DNA of 64,000 nt from Artocarpus heterophyllus (GCA_025403435.1 CM046332.1:8239903-8303902), one strand, 5' to 3'; shown: positions 45,590-58,550, counted from the first letter of the stretch. Notes: generated by a model not told the origin, from the sequence alone. Program-made: numbers and translations.

Positions 45590-46445
45590 ATCGTGGTATT
45601 GGCGGGAGCCACCACGACAGTTTTTAAAAAACAGTCATGTAAGATTCAACCTTTCACAATGGGTTTTATATAAACATCGTGGAAAATTCTATGTGTTTGA
45701 AATTTTTAGTAGCCCGCCTAAATTTAATCTTTCACGATGGTTTTTATAAAAACCGTCGTGGAAGGTTTTGATGTTTGAAATTTTTAGTATCCCGCCAAAT
45801 TTAACCTTTCACGACAATTTATATAAAAGTCATCGTGGAAGGTTCTGCATGTTTGAAATTTTTAGTAGCCCACCAAAATTTAATCTTTCATGATGGTTTT
45901 TATAAAAACTATCATGGAAGGTTTGGATGTTTGAAATTTTTAGTTTCTTGCCAAATTTAACCTTTTACGATGGTTTTTATAAAAACTATCGTGGAAGGTT
46001 CTGCATGTTTGAAATTTTTAATAGCCCGCCAAAATTTAATCTTTCATGAAGGTTAAATTTGGGCGGGATACTAAAAATTTCAAACGTAAAAAACCATCGT
46101 GGAAGGTTCCGCATGTTTGAAATTTTTAGTAACCGCCAAGATTTAATCTTTGACAAAGGTTAAATTTGGGAACGATACTAAAAATTTCAAACATGCAAAC
46201 CTTCCATGACAGTTTTTATAAAAACCATTGTGAAAGATTAAATTTGGCAAGATACTTAAAATTTCAAACATGCAGAACTTTCCATGATGGTTTTTATAAA
46301 AACCGTCGTGGAAGCCGCATGAGCCTTTCACAATGGCTTTTATAAAAACCATCGTGGAAGAAGCCGCATGAGCCACGAATCCTTCCACGAAAGGAATTAG
46401 ACCTTTCACGATAATTTTTAGTAAAAACCGTCGTGAAATGTTCCA
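45590..46445. repeat. Hairpin array of CACTA element 2
   Basis: Variants of ACGATGGTTTTTATAAAAAC with GTCGTGG arms are separated by GTTTGAAATTTTTAGTA and CCGCCAAATTTAA spacers. C/T and G/A changes are frequent, so the arms are less perfect than in element 1. Confidence 0.85.
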
Positions 46446-46539
46446 CATGTTTGAAATTTTTAGTATCCTACCCAAATTTAATCCCGCGCCAACAACGTGG
46501 CCTTTCCTATTTATTTGAAATTTCTCTAACTTAAACCCA

Positions 46540-47200
46540 GTAACTCTCAAACCCCCTTCTCTCTCTAACTCCTCCCCCATGACCTTGCCACCAAACCCCC
46601 ACGACATTCCACCGACTTTGACATTCCTCTGTCACTCTCTCCACGACCCAAACCCCACCCCATTCGCCACCGTTCATTCTCATCCCTTGACATTCTATTG
46701 ACTCCACCATCATTTGACTCGTCCTTTGCCGTTCCACCGACTCCACCACTATTGGTAAATTTCAAACCATTAGTTTTAGTTTTAGTGTTATTGTTAGTTC
46801 TAAACTTAGTATTATTTGGTTATTTTAGTGTTGTTTAGCTTTAGTTTTAGTTTTAATATTAGATATATTAATTTGTTATTTGCCATTTAGTATGTGTTAC
46901 TTGTATTTGGTGTTTGAAAGAACTTTGAACAACATTTAGCGTTTTGATGTGAGAATGGTTACTTTCGATGTGTTTGTGATGCCTAAGTATTATTGTGATG
47001 CCCACCACATATTTGATGAAAAGCTTCTATGACTGTGTGTTTGTGTTTCAGTTAATTAGTTTTATTTTCATTATTTTTGTTAATTATATTTATTTTTGTT
47101 TTTCTTTCTTTAACTCACACATGACAGCGTGCATGGACTTAGACACCAAAAATCCATCAACTCTTGTGCAAGCATGAAAAGAGTACATGACTTTACAATG
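46540..47200 (+). other. Conserved core of CACTA element 2
   Basis: Inverted match to 24140-24850. On the plus strand a possible last exon follows a pyrimidine-rich stretch ending ACATGACAG, and would encode a short tail ending DLDTKNPSTLVQA before TGA at 47175-47177. The equivalent tail region in element 1 is recognisable but altered. Whether this is a TnpA-like relic or captured host sequence is undecided. Confidence 0.35.
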
Positions 47201-47682
47201 TAAATATATATATGATTTTGTAACAATTTTATAGTTCAATATAATTATGTGATTATGAAATCAAGTCATTATATTAATGGTGAAAATACGGAATCATTCA
47301 TCCTGTGGGAAATCAGAAATTCTGGTTATTTTTTTAGCTGCGGACCAACTTTTTCACGATGGTTTTTAGTGAAAATAGTCGTGAAACAAGAGCTTTACAC
47401 GACGGTTTTTATAAAACCGTCATGTAAGGCATAGCTTGTGTGACGGTTTTCCCAAAACCGTCGTGTTAGCGTTTCACGACCGTTTTTAGCGAAACTGTCA
47501 TAGTAGCCTTGTCCCAAGTTCTTAGAACCCCACCAAAATAAGGCTTCCACGACGGTAAAAAAATGTCATGAAAAGCCTCGTTAATACTACGATGGAAGAT
47601 TACACGACGATTTATAAACCGTTGTGAAAACATACCACGATGATTTTAATCGTCGTGTAATCTACAGTTTCTACTAGTGGAT

Positions 47683-48907
47683 GCACTTTTGCAGGAATCT
47701 ACAAGGTCTTTTAAAGGAGTGCATTAATAATTGATGTTTGAATTTATTTAATGGTGTTTCTATTGACATCCCTTATTTTACTTTTCACACACCCTTTCTT
47801 CAACTATCCCTCATTCTACTTCTTACATTCCTCCTAAAATACCAAAAAAGTCCTTAAACCTAAATACTATTATTGGCCCAAGGGGCCTATTATGTGGTTT
47901 TTAGAATTTAGGATGTTGTTTCTCATTTTTCTAATTTTTATAACTTCAAACAACCACCTCAATTAAAGTAGCTCTATCATATATTTTCTAATTTTTTTAA
48001 AAATTATTTGTGCACTATTATCTCCCCCTCCAATTCTTTATAATTTTAGGTTTTATATAAATGTTTTAAAAGTTTAATCATTCTTCATTTTTTGATTGTA
48101 CTTTATTATTTCAGTTTCTTTTGCTTGCATTCATTATAATTTTAAATATAAAACCCAAATAAGAAATATCACACTACTTGACTTTATATATTTGGAAAAA
48201 TAAACATAAAAATAATTATAGATTAATAGAAATGCCAAAAAAGAATATATTTTGCACTCTTTATGACACCTTTAATTTAGTCTAAAACTTTGATTCAACT
48301 CAAGCCCCCTTAAACAAAATTTCTAGCCTTGTCATAGATTATTGGTTTTTATTTTTCCACCCGCCCACTAAATAAACTTACAATATTTTTTCCAAACATG
48401 TTTTTTTTTCAATTTATATACGAAGTGATAGTTTTTCCTTAATATAATTTTTTTTCCTTTTTATTAAACCAAACTTTGGATTGCAGGAAACAATAATTGA
48501 TGGTAAAATTGTAAGAGTTAATATATGAATCAGGCAAATTGTATTTCCTTTACTTAAAAAAAAGAACTGAAACATAGTTCTTTCTTTTTTATGTCATGTT
48601 CTTTATATCAAACGAAAGTGTGGTTCCTTTTTTTGAAGCATATAATTTGTAGTTATTTAGAATCAAACAATTTGCAATGATATATTTAACTATAATTAGT
48701 ATACAAAAACAATAATAAAATAATAATTTTGAAAAAGAAATAAACCAAATATATTTTTTATGGGGGATTCTTTATATTGGAATGTATATCTATTCTACTA
48801 AAAAATAATTCAGTATTTTTTTAGAAGAGAATAATTAAATTTTTAAGACATAGTATTAATGAGTATTTTTCTAAAACACTTATTTCATATATCTTATTAA
48901 AGACAAT
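47683..48907. other. AT-rich gene-free interval
   Basis: No supported features. Confidence 0.5.
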
Positions 48908-48973
48908 TTCGCTTCACCAGTAGAGCACGGTCTTTTAATCATCAAGTTAGGATTTTAATGATTCAATCTGCCA
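48908..48973 (+). other. tRNA-Lys-like relic, possible SINE head
   Basis: CAGTAGAGCACGG resembles the D-arm/A box, TCTTTTAATCA the tRNA-Lys(UUU) anticodon loop, and ATGATTCAATCTGCC the T-arm/B box, in correct order and about correct spacing. Stems do not pair well, so it is not a working tRNA. A decayed tRNA-derived SINE or pseudogene is the likeliest reading. Confidence 0.3.
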
Positions 48974-49285
48974 CTGTCCATGTCTAAAATTTTCAACACA
49001 TGGTACAAACTACTTTCAATCACAAATTAGACCATTAAAAGGTTAATCCAATGATAACAAACCAATGCATTACTAGTGACGCAAAATTGTCTTTTATACT
49101 ATAAAAATTGCCATGAATATGATCATCCCCTCTAATTGGAAATAGCACTAAGGATGTTAGCTATTATCTCAACTCTTTGGTAATAGAGTGTATGATTAGT
49201 TTTTCTTTTTATAATATGTGCATGATTATTTATTATTAGTGAAAAATTATTACCATTATTCTTTTATTTGAAAGAAATTTCTACT
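48974..49285. other. AT-rich flank with no recognised feature
   Basis: The SINE tail, if any, cannot be defined. Confidence 0.4.
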
Positions 49286-49290
49286 ACTAT

Positions 49291-50605
49291 TGTTACACTC
49301 AAATCACAAGTGTACGGGTTATGCAAGTAATAAAGTATATCCAAGTATGGATGTCGATACTACGAGGATTGTATTCAATTCTAGTTAAGTACCAAAATTA
49401 AATTACTCTATAATTATTTGGATGACCGAGTAAAAAGAAAATAAAATAAAACTATTAAAAATAACTAAACAATTAAATTACAGTAAGAAAATAATTAATT
49501 AAAAGTGCTAGTGCAATGATTCACTATAATTAATCTATAATTAAGTAAATCTCACGATTAATTAGTCGACAACCTCTTAATTAATCCAATTACCTCTCTC
49601 AAGCATTAAATGGATAATATGCTCAAAAACCCAATTTCAATATCTCTATCTAGGACCAAGTAATTAGTATTCATTAAGCTCTTGTTCTCCTAATGACTAC
49701 AAAGGAACTATAAATTTTTCGACCTTATAATCATCTAGGTCTTGTCTCCTACAATCCATACATGGAATTCCCTCTCCCGAGCCTCAAACCCCACATACTT
49801 AAATCATATAATTCATTGGCCAAGTAAACTAGAAGTATTAAGAATGGAATAATATAAAAAAACCATAAAAAAAAAATAAACATAGATCAACACTTCATAA
49901 TAAGGCAAAATCAAAACTCTAGAAAAACAACTACTACATAACTAAATTAAACAAGGTAACATCAAGAATTTATCATTGACAAATCACAAAAATAACAAGA
50001 AGAGAATAGGAATGAAAAACCCAATTTAGAGTTGTAATGGTCTATAAGATCTTCATTTTCTTCTTCTCTCATCCTTCTTGATCTTCAAATGCTTCTCCCA
50101 ATATTATTTTGGTTAATTATTAAATCTAATTCTAAAACTAGAAAAAAAAATCCTAAACTACAATAAAAGAAATAAATATTTTTGTCTTTTCTTTTCCCCA
50201 TCTTCTTGTATTTAGCTCAAAATCTCCTTGAAAGCTTATGCCTCCTCCCCCAAAAATTGAGGCTCCTTGGATTTTTAAGGGTTATTGGATTTTAGGGTTC
50301 AATCAACATTAAATTTTAGCTGCTGGATCCAATTTTGGGGCCAAATCAGCCTTCAAACCATGTTTCAACACAAGAAGGACACCATGGACGCATGACCATA
50401 CAAGCTGCATGCACAACATGCTCAGAGCATGCGTAGCTATGAAGAAATACCACGTGCTCAACTGGGCACTGTAGCGCCTGTTTTTGGTTGCTGGGTTGTA
50501 GCTATATTTTTAGCGTTGCAACGCCTAGCCTCTGTCCTAATTTCATTGTTTTGTGCTCTTTTTGCCCTTATTTCCCTCCAATACTCAATCTGTAAGTAAA
50601 CTTCT
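49291..50605 (-). mobile_element. 3' LTR of an Athila-like Ty3/gypsy element (copy X)
   Basis: The minus strand ends GATTTGAGTGTAACA at 49291. It begins just after the sequence AAATGTCTAAGTTTGGAGA, which corresponds to the motif preceding the 3' LTR in Athila elements (TAAGTTTGGGGG). The U3 contains CGTTGCAACG and CACGTG palindromes (50390-50520). The 5' limit is approximate and no TSD partner was found. Confidence 0.5.
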
Positions 50606-52064
50606 TAAATATCTCCAAACTTAGACATTTGTTTGTCCTAAAAAAAAAACACAATAAAAACAACAAAATTAAACCAACAATAAAAAGAAAGAAAAGTAAG
50701 TGTGAGCTTCTCAACCATTCAATAACTAAATGCTTTAAAGCTCAAAAGAAATATAAACCTTGAGAATATATAGAATTTCACATAGATCACGTATTTTACC
50801 TTATTTAAGACTATCTAAGCATAAATGTGTGCTAAATCACTCTCACTCTATGAATTAGACCCAAGATAGACCTACGTGCTTAGAAGGATGATGAAAAATA
50901 TCTAGATAATGGAATTCGGAACTACCATAAGCCCATTGTTTGTGTCACTCTCCACTAATATAGGTTAGTATGTCATTAAAGATCAAGGACTTTTAATGCT
51001 TGTAATGTAAGGCTAGAGTAAAAGGTAGATAAAAAAGGATCATTTTCAATTCAGATCACCTCACACATGTAATGTACCTTGGACCTTGCATGAATGAATG
51101 TAAACTCACAACCGACTCCCCACTTGATTATTTCTCTATCATCAATCATTTCCACAAAACTTAACTCACAAATGTCTACAAGAGCTGAAAACTTGAAATT
51201 CACAAAAGTTTATTTATTTTCGTTCTTTTCTTTTTGAATTATTCTTTTCTCTTTTTTCTTCATTAATTTTTTTTTCTTTTGAACTGAAATGAAGCTCCCC
51301 CAAACTTATTTGATTCTATACATATGGAAACTGGGGAGAAAGACATAAATGAAGCTAAGAAAAACAAATAAGAAAAGATCAAAGAAACATTAAAATTAAC
51401 TTGTAGATAAAACCAAACCACAAATGCCAATCATATCACTTTCTTGCTTACTCTTAATGAGCAATCTTCAAATTTAAGCAAAGATGCAAACATGTCTATA
51501 AGTGATAGGTTAAGTGAAAGAGAATTCATGAAATGGCTCAGTTAAGCTTATGTGAGTAATGAAAGAAATAGGTCAAAAAGGCTTAATGAGGGAAACTAGT
51601 GGTGGAGTTAACAACGGTTAGCTTTAAAGCCTCAAATAGTCCAAACAAAATTGCCTCAATTATCTCTCTAATGACACCTAACCTACAATTTCATCTTGAG
51701 TTTTACTAAAAGGGGTTCTAGAGTTCATGGGATATCCATGCCTATCTAACGCACATAAGTGTTCTCCAAAAGTTTAAAATTTGAAGTCTTAGTGCTCAAA
51801 TGTAGAGAGTCCAAAATAAAGATCAATCAATACAAATCAAGCACAAAGAAATCTCAATAGTTACATTTCCCAAGACCTAAGAGAGCAAATGCGACTACAT
51901 CATAATCAAATTCCAGTTATCCAATTTCCCAAAACTTGCACTTTATTCACACTAGAATAACATTAATGCAAAAATTTGAAATAAAATAAAACACAAAGAT
52001 AAACACAAACTAAATAAAAAAAAAAAGGAATGAAAGGATAGAAAGCTTGGGTGCCTCCCAAGAG
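50606..52064 (-). mobile_element. 3' untranslated region of Athila-like copy X
   Basis: About 1.45 kb of noncoding sequence lies between the ORF end at 52065 and the LTR. It shares landmarks with 55057-56240: CTTGTAATGTAAGGCT followed by GGTAAAAGGTA-type sequence, a T/C-rich stretch, and AAAAAGGCT repeats. Long 3' noncoding regions are usual in this lineage. Confidence 0.5.
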
Positions 52065-52955
52065 CGCTCGATTTAAAGTCGTCAACTTGACTTTTAGAGA
52101 AACGCTTGTCAAAGAGCAACTTCCGCCCATAGTATGTGTCATAAAACACTACAAATGGGTCTTGCGTTGATATTCCCTCAAGCTTGGAAAAATGTAGAAG
52201 TATGTCGCATGTCGCACCAACAAGATTTAGCTATGGAGGATGTGCTTGGTGGGCTTGAAAAAATGGTGCTACTACTGGTGGAGGAGATGATCGTCACATT
52301 GGATCCTTATAAATGTGATCTTCAATTACCAATGTGGACACAATTGGAAGAGCCTCATAGACTTCATCTTGTGATTCCTCTTCAAAAGCAAAGTCTTTAG
52401 TCTCTTCCTCACTTACACAATCTTTAAACTTTAGAGAATCAATATTAAACCACTTCAAGTGCTCGACATTGGGTAAGCTTTTCAAGGGGGCAATCTTGCC
52501 TATATCTAATTGGAACATCCATAGTAAGAGTGGATGCTACCAATTCTTCAATTTGTTTTCTCATTGCCTCTACCTTTTTTAAGGTTTTGAATGACTCCTC
52601 TACTATTGCATTTGATCTTATCAACTTCTCATCTAACCACTCCATATATTGACGGGTCTCCTCAATAAAATTTGCAAATATGGCTTGAAGTTCTAAAGAT
52701 ACACCTATCAACCTTAGCAACTTTGCCTCCAACCTCTCCATATTTTGGTCATCTCACTACATATATTGATGCGTATCCTCTATAAAGTTTGTGCATATGG
52801 CTTGAAGTTCCAGCGATACATCAATCTCTTGAGGTTGGGTTTCAAACTATGGCCCAAAATTGATAGAATTTTTCCAACACCAATGATCATAGTCCACCAT
52901 GACTTCTAGCAAACAATAGGCATCACTGACTGGGTCGTATTAAATGTACTTCAAA
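52065..52955 (-). pseudogene. Athila-like gag-derived and ORF-end remnant, internally deleted
   Basis: From 52940 downward, the minus strand reads CWKNSINFGP (the KNHPNFSW position of Athila gag). Next comes a direct duplication of VSLELQAIxxNFIEETRQYM, then KKVEAMRKQIEELVAS, an acidic stretch (EEETKDFAFEEESQDEVYE), and finally the ORF-end block KSQVDDFKSSALGRHPSF. That last block is recognisable at the end of Athila-type coding regions. Stops separate the two copies of the duplicate. Pol is entirely missing, so this is a deletion derivative. The gag assignment rests on short motifs; the ORF-end block is the stronger evidence. Confidence 0.5.
52640..52850 (-). repeat. Direct duplication of about 118 bp within the gag remnant
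   Basis: CCATATATTGACGGGTCTCC (about 52643) and the related CATATATTGATGCGTATCC (about 52759) begin two copies, each continuing through TATGGCTTGAAGTTC. Confidence 0.7.
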
Positions 52956-55056
52956 ATGCCCCAAGTATAAGGTTGCCTAAAGTAATAATTACTCGATGAA
53001 TCCGAGGTCAAACCCATAGGGAATGATTTTACTCAATTCCAGTATATTTATTATATTAATTTTTTCTTTTTATTCCAAACTGAAAAGATATGAGGATTAA
53101 TATCTATTATTAATATAATATATTTATAATATTTACACATTTTTACAGCATTTTTTATTTTCAAATTTTGATAATTTGGAACTTTAATAACAAGAAATGC
53201 AGATAAACAATGATTATAATAGGGCTAAGTAATAGCAAATTAAAGAGATAAAACAACGATTATAATAGGGCTAAGGTTTAAAGGTTCCGTTCTAGTAGTT
53301 AACTTAAATATATTTTAGTTTTTCTAATTATTTATTAGTTGGTTTAAGAATACATTATGTCATTCCATGTCGACAATAAATTAAGAATTATCAAGCATTT
53401 ACTGTGCCATTCCATGTCTATAATATCACAAAAACTCAACTCAATAAATGGGCAGTATTTCAGCATAATTTAACCAAGATAACAACCAAAATAATTAGTT
53501 AAGTATTCACCGAGCTATTTTCTGTCACAACTAATCAAGGTTCTCCTAAGTATTATTCGTGCCAGTCTATGTTGTCGATAAATAAAAACCAAAATTGTAA
53601 CAGAGTTCTAGCTAAGAAAATAATAAATTCCTAAGTTTTATAGAATTTATTTTAGTATTATAACCGCTTAAAAAACTAAGAAAACCAAAAAATATTTAAA
53701 GTAAATTTTACCAGAGTTTACATTTCTCACCTCAGCTAAAAAAAGAAATTAAAAAGACAACTAAACTGATATTATTGGGCATAATTTTTACAACATAAAT
53801 AGGGAAAATATTTTACAAGAACTTAAACTAAAAACTGGAATAAAAACTAAACTATAAAAACTAAAACAAAAATTTAAATAGTAATTTTTTTAATCAAAGA
53901 GGGGTAAGGTTACCGGGCTCTGAGGCCGATATTTATAGAGCTAATATTTCAACTGTTTATACGTATATATTTTTATAATTTGTACTCCATTTCTCTTTTG
54001 AAAAACACGGCACAAGTTATGCAATTTTTAAACGATTTAGGCTAATTTTTTTTCACGTGAGATTCGCGTCTTCAAAGTTTAAGAAATCATTTGTGATTCG
54101 CTACTTTGCGGCTGCCGTAGGCACGGGTACGACGAGATCTAGACTGCTAAAGATACGATCGAACGGACAAAAAACATGGCCCAAAATGGGCTATCAGGGA
54201 CCACAATCGAGGTCCATTCGTTTGGTCTTTGTATTTGTATATGACGGTCAAGAAAATGAGAACATGTAGGCATGGACACGTGGGAGTGGACTGGTCTTTG
54301 AATAGGTAGTGCTCGTTGACATGCGTCAATGCTGACACGTGATTGCACGGCTGACGCGTGGCCTAACGCACGATAATGCACATGAAAATCCAATGGCGGA
54401 GATTTATTTCATAGCACGATCAACGTCCTCATGATGCCACGTATCCAGCTTTTTCCAAATTTGAATTTTAAATTATTTTTGATGCATTTGTTGTCTGATT
54501 TTTCTTGTTTTGGTACTATTTTGCTCCTTTTTTGCCAGATTTCAAATCTAGAGATAGAAAATTAAAAAAAAAATAATTATTTTACAAACACAATATTTAC
54601 AAAAATATTAAAAATATTTATTTTACATTAAAACATAAAAAATTAATTATAAACTTCTAAAATTTTGAGTCTCTTTTGGTTTGATTCAAATATGATTTTT
54701 ATGACTTGTAAATATTTTTTGAAATTACAAAAAATATAATAGAACATATTTACAAACTTAAAACACATTATCAAACTCATTAAGACTTAAAATAAAATTA
54801 CTACTTATTATTTTTACGGTTTTGATTATTTACAGGCTAAACACACATTTAGCACACTAAAATAACTAAAAATTACTCAAAATATTATTAAACATAAAAA
54901 CACATTAAAAACATGTTTGTCAGCATATTTTTATATTAAGATACAAAAACATTGTTTATCACTAAATTGCTATAATTAAGGAGTTCTATGAGAAATATTG
55001 ATACAAAATGATTGATTTTATCATTAAGAAATGTGCATCTAAGTCTCATCACACCC
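52956..55056 (-). mobile_element. LTR of a second Athila-like element (copy Y)
   Basis: The minus strand begins TGATGAGACTTAGATGC after a purine tract (CAAGGGGTG) that follows ACTTGGGACTAACAATAAGC, the order seen before Athila 3' LTRs. A TATA box (CTCTATAAATATC) lies at 53928-53940. U3 at 54050-54420 is GC-richer with ACACGTG and ACGCGTG motifs. The end lies near ATTATACTTGGGGC at about 52955, next to the gag remnant. The plus and minus frames at 54057-54393 are within U3 and are not genes. Confidence 0.45.
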
Positions 55057-56240
55057 CTTGACTAGCTTATTGTTAGTCCCAAGTAATTAAAACGATAAAA
55101 CTTAAAAACAAACGAAAGTTTTAATTTTGAAAAGCTGATGATTATTTGTTGATTTTCCTCAGGGATTATTTCATATTCATGCCTCAAAGTAAAAATGTAA
55201 ATATTAATTAAGTTATGATTCATTTTTAGAGTATGTCAAATATTTAAGATGAATTTTCCTATGAATGTGTGATTTTCTATTACTAATCAATGCATACTAA
55301 CTAGATAAATTTACATTAATATAATCTAATTTATTTAAATAAATTTTATAAATTTGTTTTTCATCCATTTCTCCACTAATGCAGTATAACACTTTGTTAG
55401 AGACCATTAGGATTTTATTTGGCTTGTAATGTAAGGCTTGGGTAAAAGGTAAGATGAAAGATAAATTTGAGGCTTAGTTCACACATAAAACACTTACAAA
55501 GATTCCCGAACTCTTAAAAATGTATAATTTAATTCTCGAGTTACAATCCCAAGCTTGAAATGAAATTTCATATGTCAACTGCCTTTTATTTATCTTTTTT
55601 TTCTGTTTTTTTCATATTTTTATTTTTTAAAAAAATTTTAGACCTTTTTATAGAAACACGAAATAATTAAAGATTACAAATAAAATAACTAAGATTACAA
55701 ACTTTACGTACGTAACAAATATTCTTAAACCATCCCAACCTCCCATAATTTTGGCATAAATCTAATTACATTACCTTATGAGTGAAAGGTAAAAGAAAGG
55801 ATTATGAATTTATTAAAAAGGCTAGGCTAAATATGTGAGTGACAAATAAAAATGAAAATATTAGGTTCAACAAGGTGATTAGAGATAGAACGTAAGCCAG
55901 TAAGCTTAAAAAGGCTCAAACGATCTTAAAATGGCCTAAATTGTATCTATAACTTAGTGTTTTCTAGGATTTTGCCTAAGAGGGATTTAAACAAGTTATA
56001 AGATTTTATCAAAATAAACAAAATTATATTAACATAAACAATCTCTAAATTAGTACAACAGATCACAGTTCAAAATTAAGTGCTTAAATTTTGGGAAAAT
56101 TTACAACCTAAAATAAGGCAGACAATAGAAACTAACATAAACTTAAACAACATTTAAAGTTTACCACAAGTCATGAAAATGATATAACCTTGATATCGTC
56201 ATTGAGCAGGAGGCAAATCACCGAAAAACAAAAATATTAC
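55057..56240 (-). mobile_element. 3' untranslated region of Athila-like copy Y
   Basis: Shares TTGTAATGTAAGGCTTGGGT, AGGTAAAAGAAAG and AAAAGGCTCAAACG-type landmarks with 50606-52064. The coding part expected at the right is absent or unrecognisable. Confidence 0.4.
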
Positions 56241-56587
56241 ATATATTACAAAATATTTTTTGAATTTTTTTGAATTTTTTTGCTTTTTTTTTAATTTTTG
56301 AATTTTGAATTTTTTTATTTTTTTAAAAATAATAAGATGCAATGCAAACATATGGTTTTCACAAACAGGCAGAAATATGTTTCAAGAATGCTAGTCACTC
56401 TTTTACTCAGCTATTTCTAAAAGGTGAAGATGCATTTTAAGAATATTAAGTACTCTTTACCTCGGCCATCTTCAACTTGCATGCTACAAAAGAAAATTGC
56501 AGAGATAAGAATATGCAAACACAAAAGACTACATTTTTGGACCATTATCGAGACGCATTTCAAAACAAGTCCTTCACTTAGCCATCC
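56241..56587. other. T-rich low complexity and unassigned DNA
   Basis: TTTTTTTGAATTTTT repeats at 56255-56325, then unassigned sequence. The plus-strand frame across 56424-56714 is not recognisable. Confidence 0.4.
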
Positions 56588-57665
56588 TTTTAACACCCTA
56601 GTTTTCTATTTAATGGTAAATAAAGAGTCTAACTCTATAATTAACAATAATAATATTATTACTAATGTGCTATTTAGTGATGTTAGAGGTGACAGCGACA
56701 AGTCGATGTGCTAGAAAATATTCATGCCAATTATGTGAAGATTGTGGTTAATAATGAATTAATGATGCAGTGATGTATTTTGTTTTGTTTTGATTAAATA
56801 AAAGATGATAAGAAGAAATAAAAAAGAATTTTCATTTATGTGTTATAGTATGTGATTTATTTATTTTTACCATATATAAAAATATGAATATATGTAAGTT
56901 AAATTATATATATAAGTAAATGATAAGTACATTATATGAATTAATATATGGATATAAGTAAATTAGTAATATTATGTACGTGCAAGTATATATGTATATA
57001 TATGTATATAAACATATAATTTAAGGAGGTTTGGGCTTATTTGGGCTTGTTTTGCCAAGAAAGGAAAAAAAGAAAAAAGAGGGATTACATGTGAGAAAAG
57101 AAAAAAAAAAGGATTTTTTTTGGGGTTTCATAAGCAGTCCACACATAAAATCTATAAAAAGACCTCCTATTTATAACCTTAGACTCAGACATCATCCCTT
57201 CCTCATTGATTGACTTCATGCTTGGCTTTCTTTGGCTTTATCAAGGTTTCTGATCTCCCTATTTTCACTCATCCTGGTAAGTGTATCAATCATTTAACAT
57301 GTTTATTTGATATTTGGTATGTTATGTTAGTATTATAATTATTATTGTTATCACATAGATTCTTTTATTATATGTATTTCATGCCAACTGGTGATTGAAA
57401 AGAGTTGATGATTTTGTTGTTTTGATTAATCTCTCATTAAACCCTAGATTGGAGATATCATGAATTTTCATATTTTCATTATGTAGATCTTTATGGTTGT
57501 ATTTTATTATCAATTATCATTCTGTTAATTATGTGTTTACAATTTTAATTGAGGTTTTGTTAGGTTATGGATTGGTATTGAATTGTTTGATGCCATATGC
57601 CTACTTTTCATACAAACACCTTACAGCCGTCGTGTTTCAATAATTTCTAATTTTGTATTATTTCG
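56588..57665 (+). mobile_element. 5' part of a gypsy-type LTR, interrupted at 57665
   Basis: It begins TTAACACCCTAG (compare TGTAACACTCC of the LTR at 260). A TATA box TCTATAAAAAG lies at 57151, with another TATA-like word at 57166, then a pyrimidine-rich start region. The rest is lost where the opposite-strand LTR at 57666 begins. Confidence 0.35.
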
Positions 57666-58545
57666 TGTCACACCCCGAGAACCGGGAGGTGACATGGCAG
57701 ATTATAACAATAAAACTTTTTAAACAAATATTTATAATAATAAAACCAGTAAGATAAAGCAAAGTGAAATAAAATGGTAAAGAGAGAGGGAAATGCGCAT
57801 TGCATCCCACCGGCTCACAATTTGTGCACACACATAGTGTCAACAATAATTAAATTACAAACACATTCCATTATAGAAAAAGAAGTTAAAATGATACATG
57901 CCTTGATTAATAAATATAAATAACCTACTCGGGGTCTTCTACTACTCGCGAGTCCAATCAATGGACTCTCTGTCGATCCTAAACTGGATTTCACCTAGAG
58001 GGGAAGGGTTTGAAAACACATAACAAGTGAACAAAAGGATCAGTAGGATTAGGTTATAAAAACATTTAATGTGACTATAAAATTCAATTTTCAAGAAAAT
58101 ATTTAGAAAATAGAATTGAATAAATAAATGGATAAATAAATTCAGTAAAATCAATCTTACCAAAAACTATTTATTGTTTGACAAAAAAGGATATTATTAT
58201 CTTTTCTTGGACAAACCATAAGTATCACCACCGTAATGACCCAGTTGGGTTTTAGGACCTACTCCCATGGTCGCACTCTACACGACCCGATATTTGAGTA
58301 TGGCATCATGCTCATCTATGTATTTCTGTAGTTATTAAAAACTCATTTTACCAAGTATATTCATTTACATTCATTATGTAATTTATTATGAGAATCACCT
58401 CATTTTACTATTTATAAAAACAACTGATAAAAATCTCTGTTCAATTATTTGTTGAAAATATTTTGTAAGAAATCATTTTGAGGCCAAAAAATCATTTAAA
58501 AACTTGGCTACTAAGGAAGGGGGTAGAAGTCCTACCTCAATATGG
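57666..58545 (-). mobile_element. Partial LTR related to the chromovirus LTR family
   Basis: Starts TGTCACACCCCGAG, with GTGCACACACATAGTGTC, ACATGCCTTGATTAA, ATTTCACCTAGAGGGG and the conserved block at 58205-58320, all colinear with 38855-39900. It stops after AGTCCTACCTCAATATGG, where the solo LTR is inserted. Beyond that LTR the sequence no longer matches, so the remainder was lost. Confidence 0.75.
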
Positions 58546-58550
58546 TAAAA

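Larger units (their letters stand above)
45481..47679 (+). mobile_element. Non-autonomous CACTA element 2 (2.2 kb), TSD GAT, inverted relative to element 1
   Basis: The left end is CACTACAATAAATTCAAG and the right end is the complement of CACTAGTAGAAACTGTAG. GAT precedes it (45478-45480) and follows it (47680-47682). It has the same plan as the element at 23604-26419: CACTACAA end, hairpin array (45590-46445), conserved core (46540-47200), hairpin-rich subterminal block, CACTAGTAG end. The two ends are unlike each other but each matches its counterpart in element 1. No transposase is present. Confidence 0.93.

Noticed and set aside
23604..47679. One 24 kb CACTA element spanning both CACTAG ends
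   Set aside because: The outer flanks differ (GTG and GAT), while each inner CACTACAA end carries the matching 3-bp TSD. These are two separate elements.
48901..48980. Functional tRNA-Lys gene
   Set aside because: Acceptor, D and anticodon stems do not pair, so at most it is a relic.
54057..54393. Three overlapping frames on both strands in a GC-richer segment
   Set aside because: The region is the U3 of an LTR upstream of its TATA box. The frames are not family-like and exclude each other.
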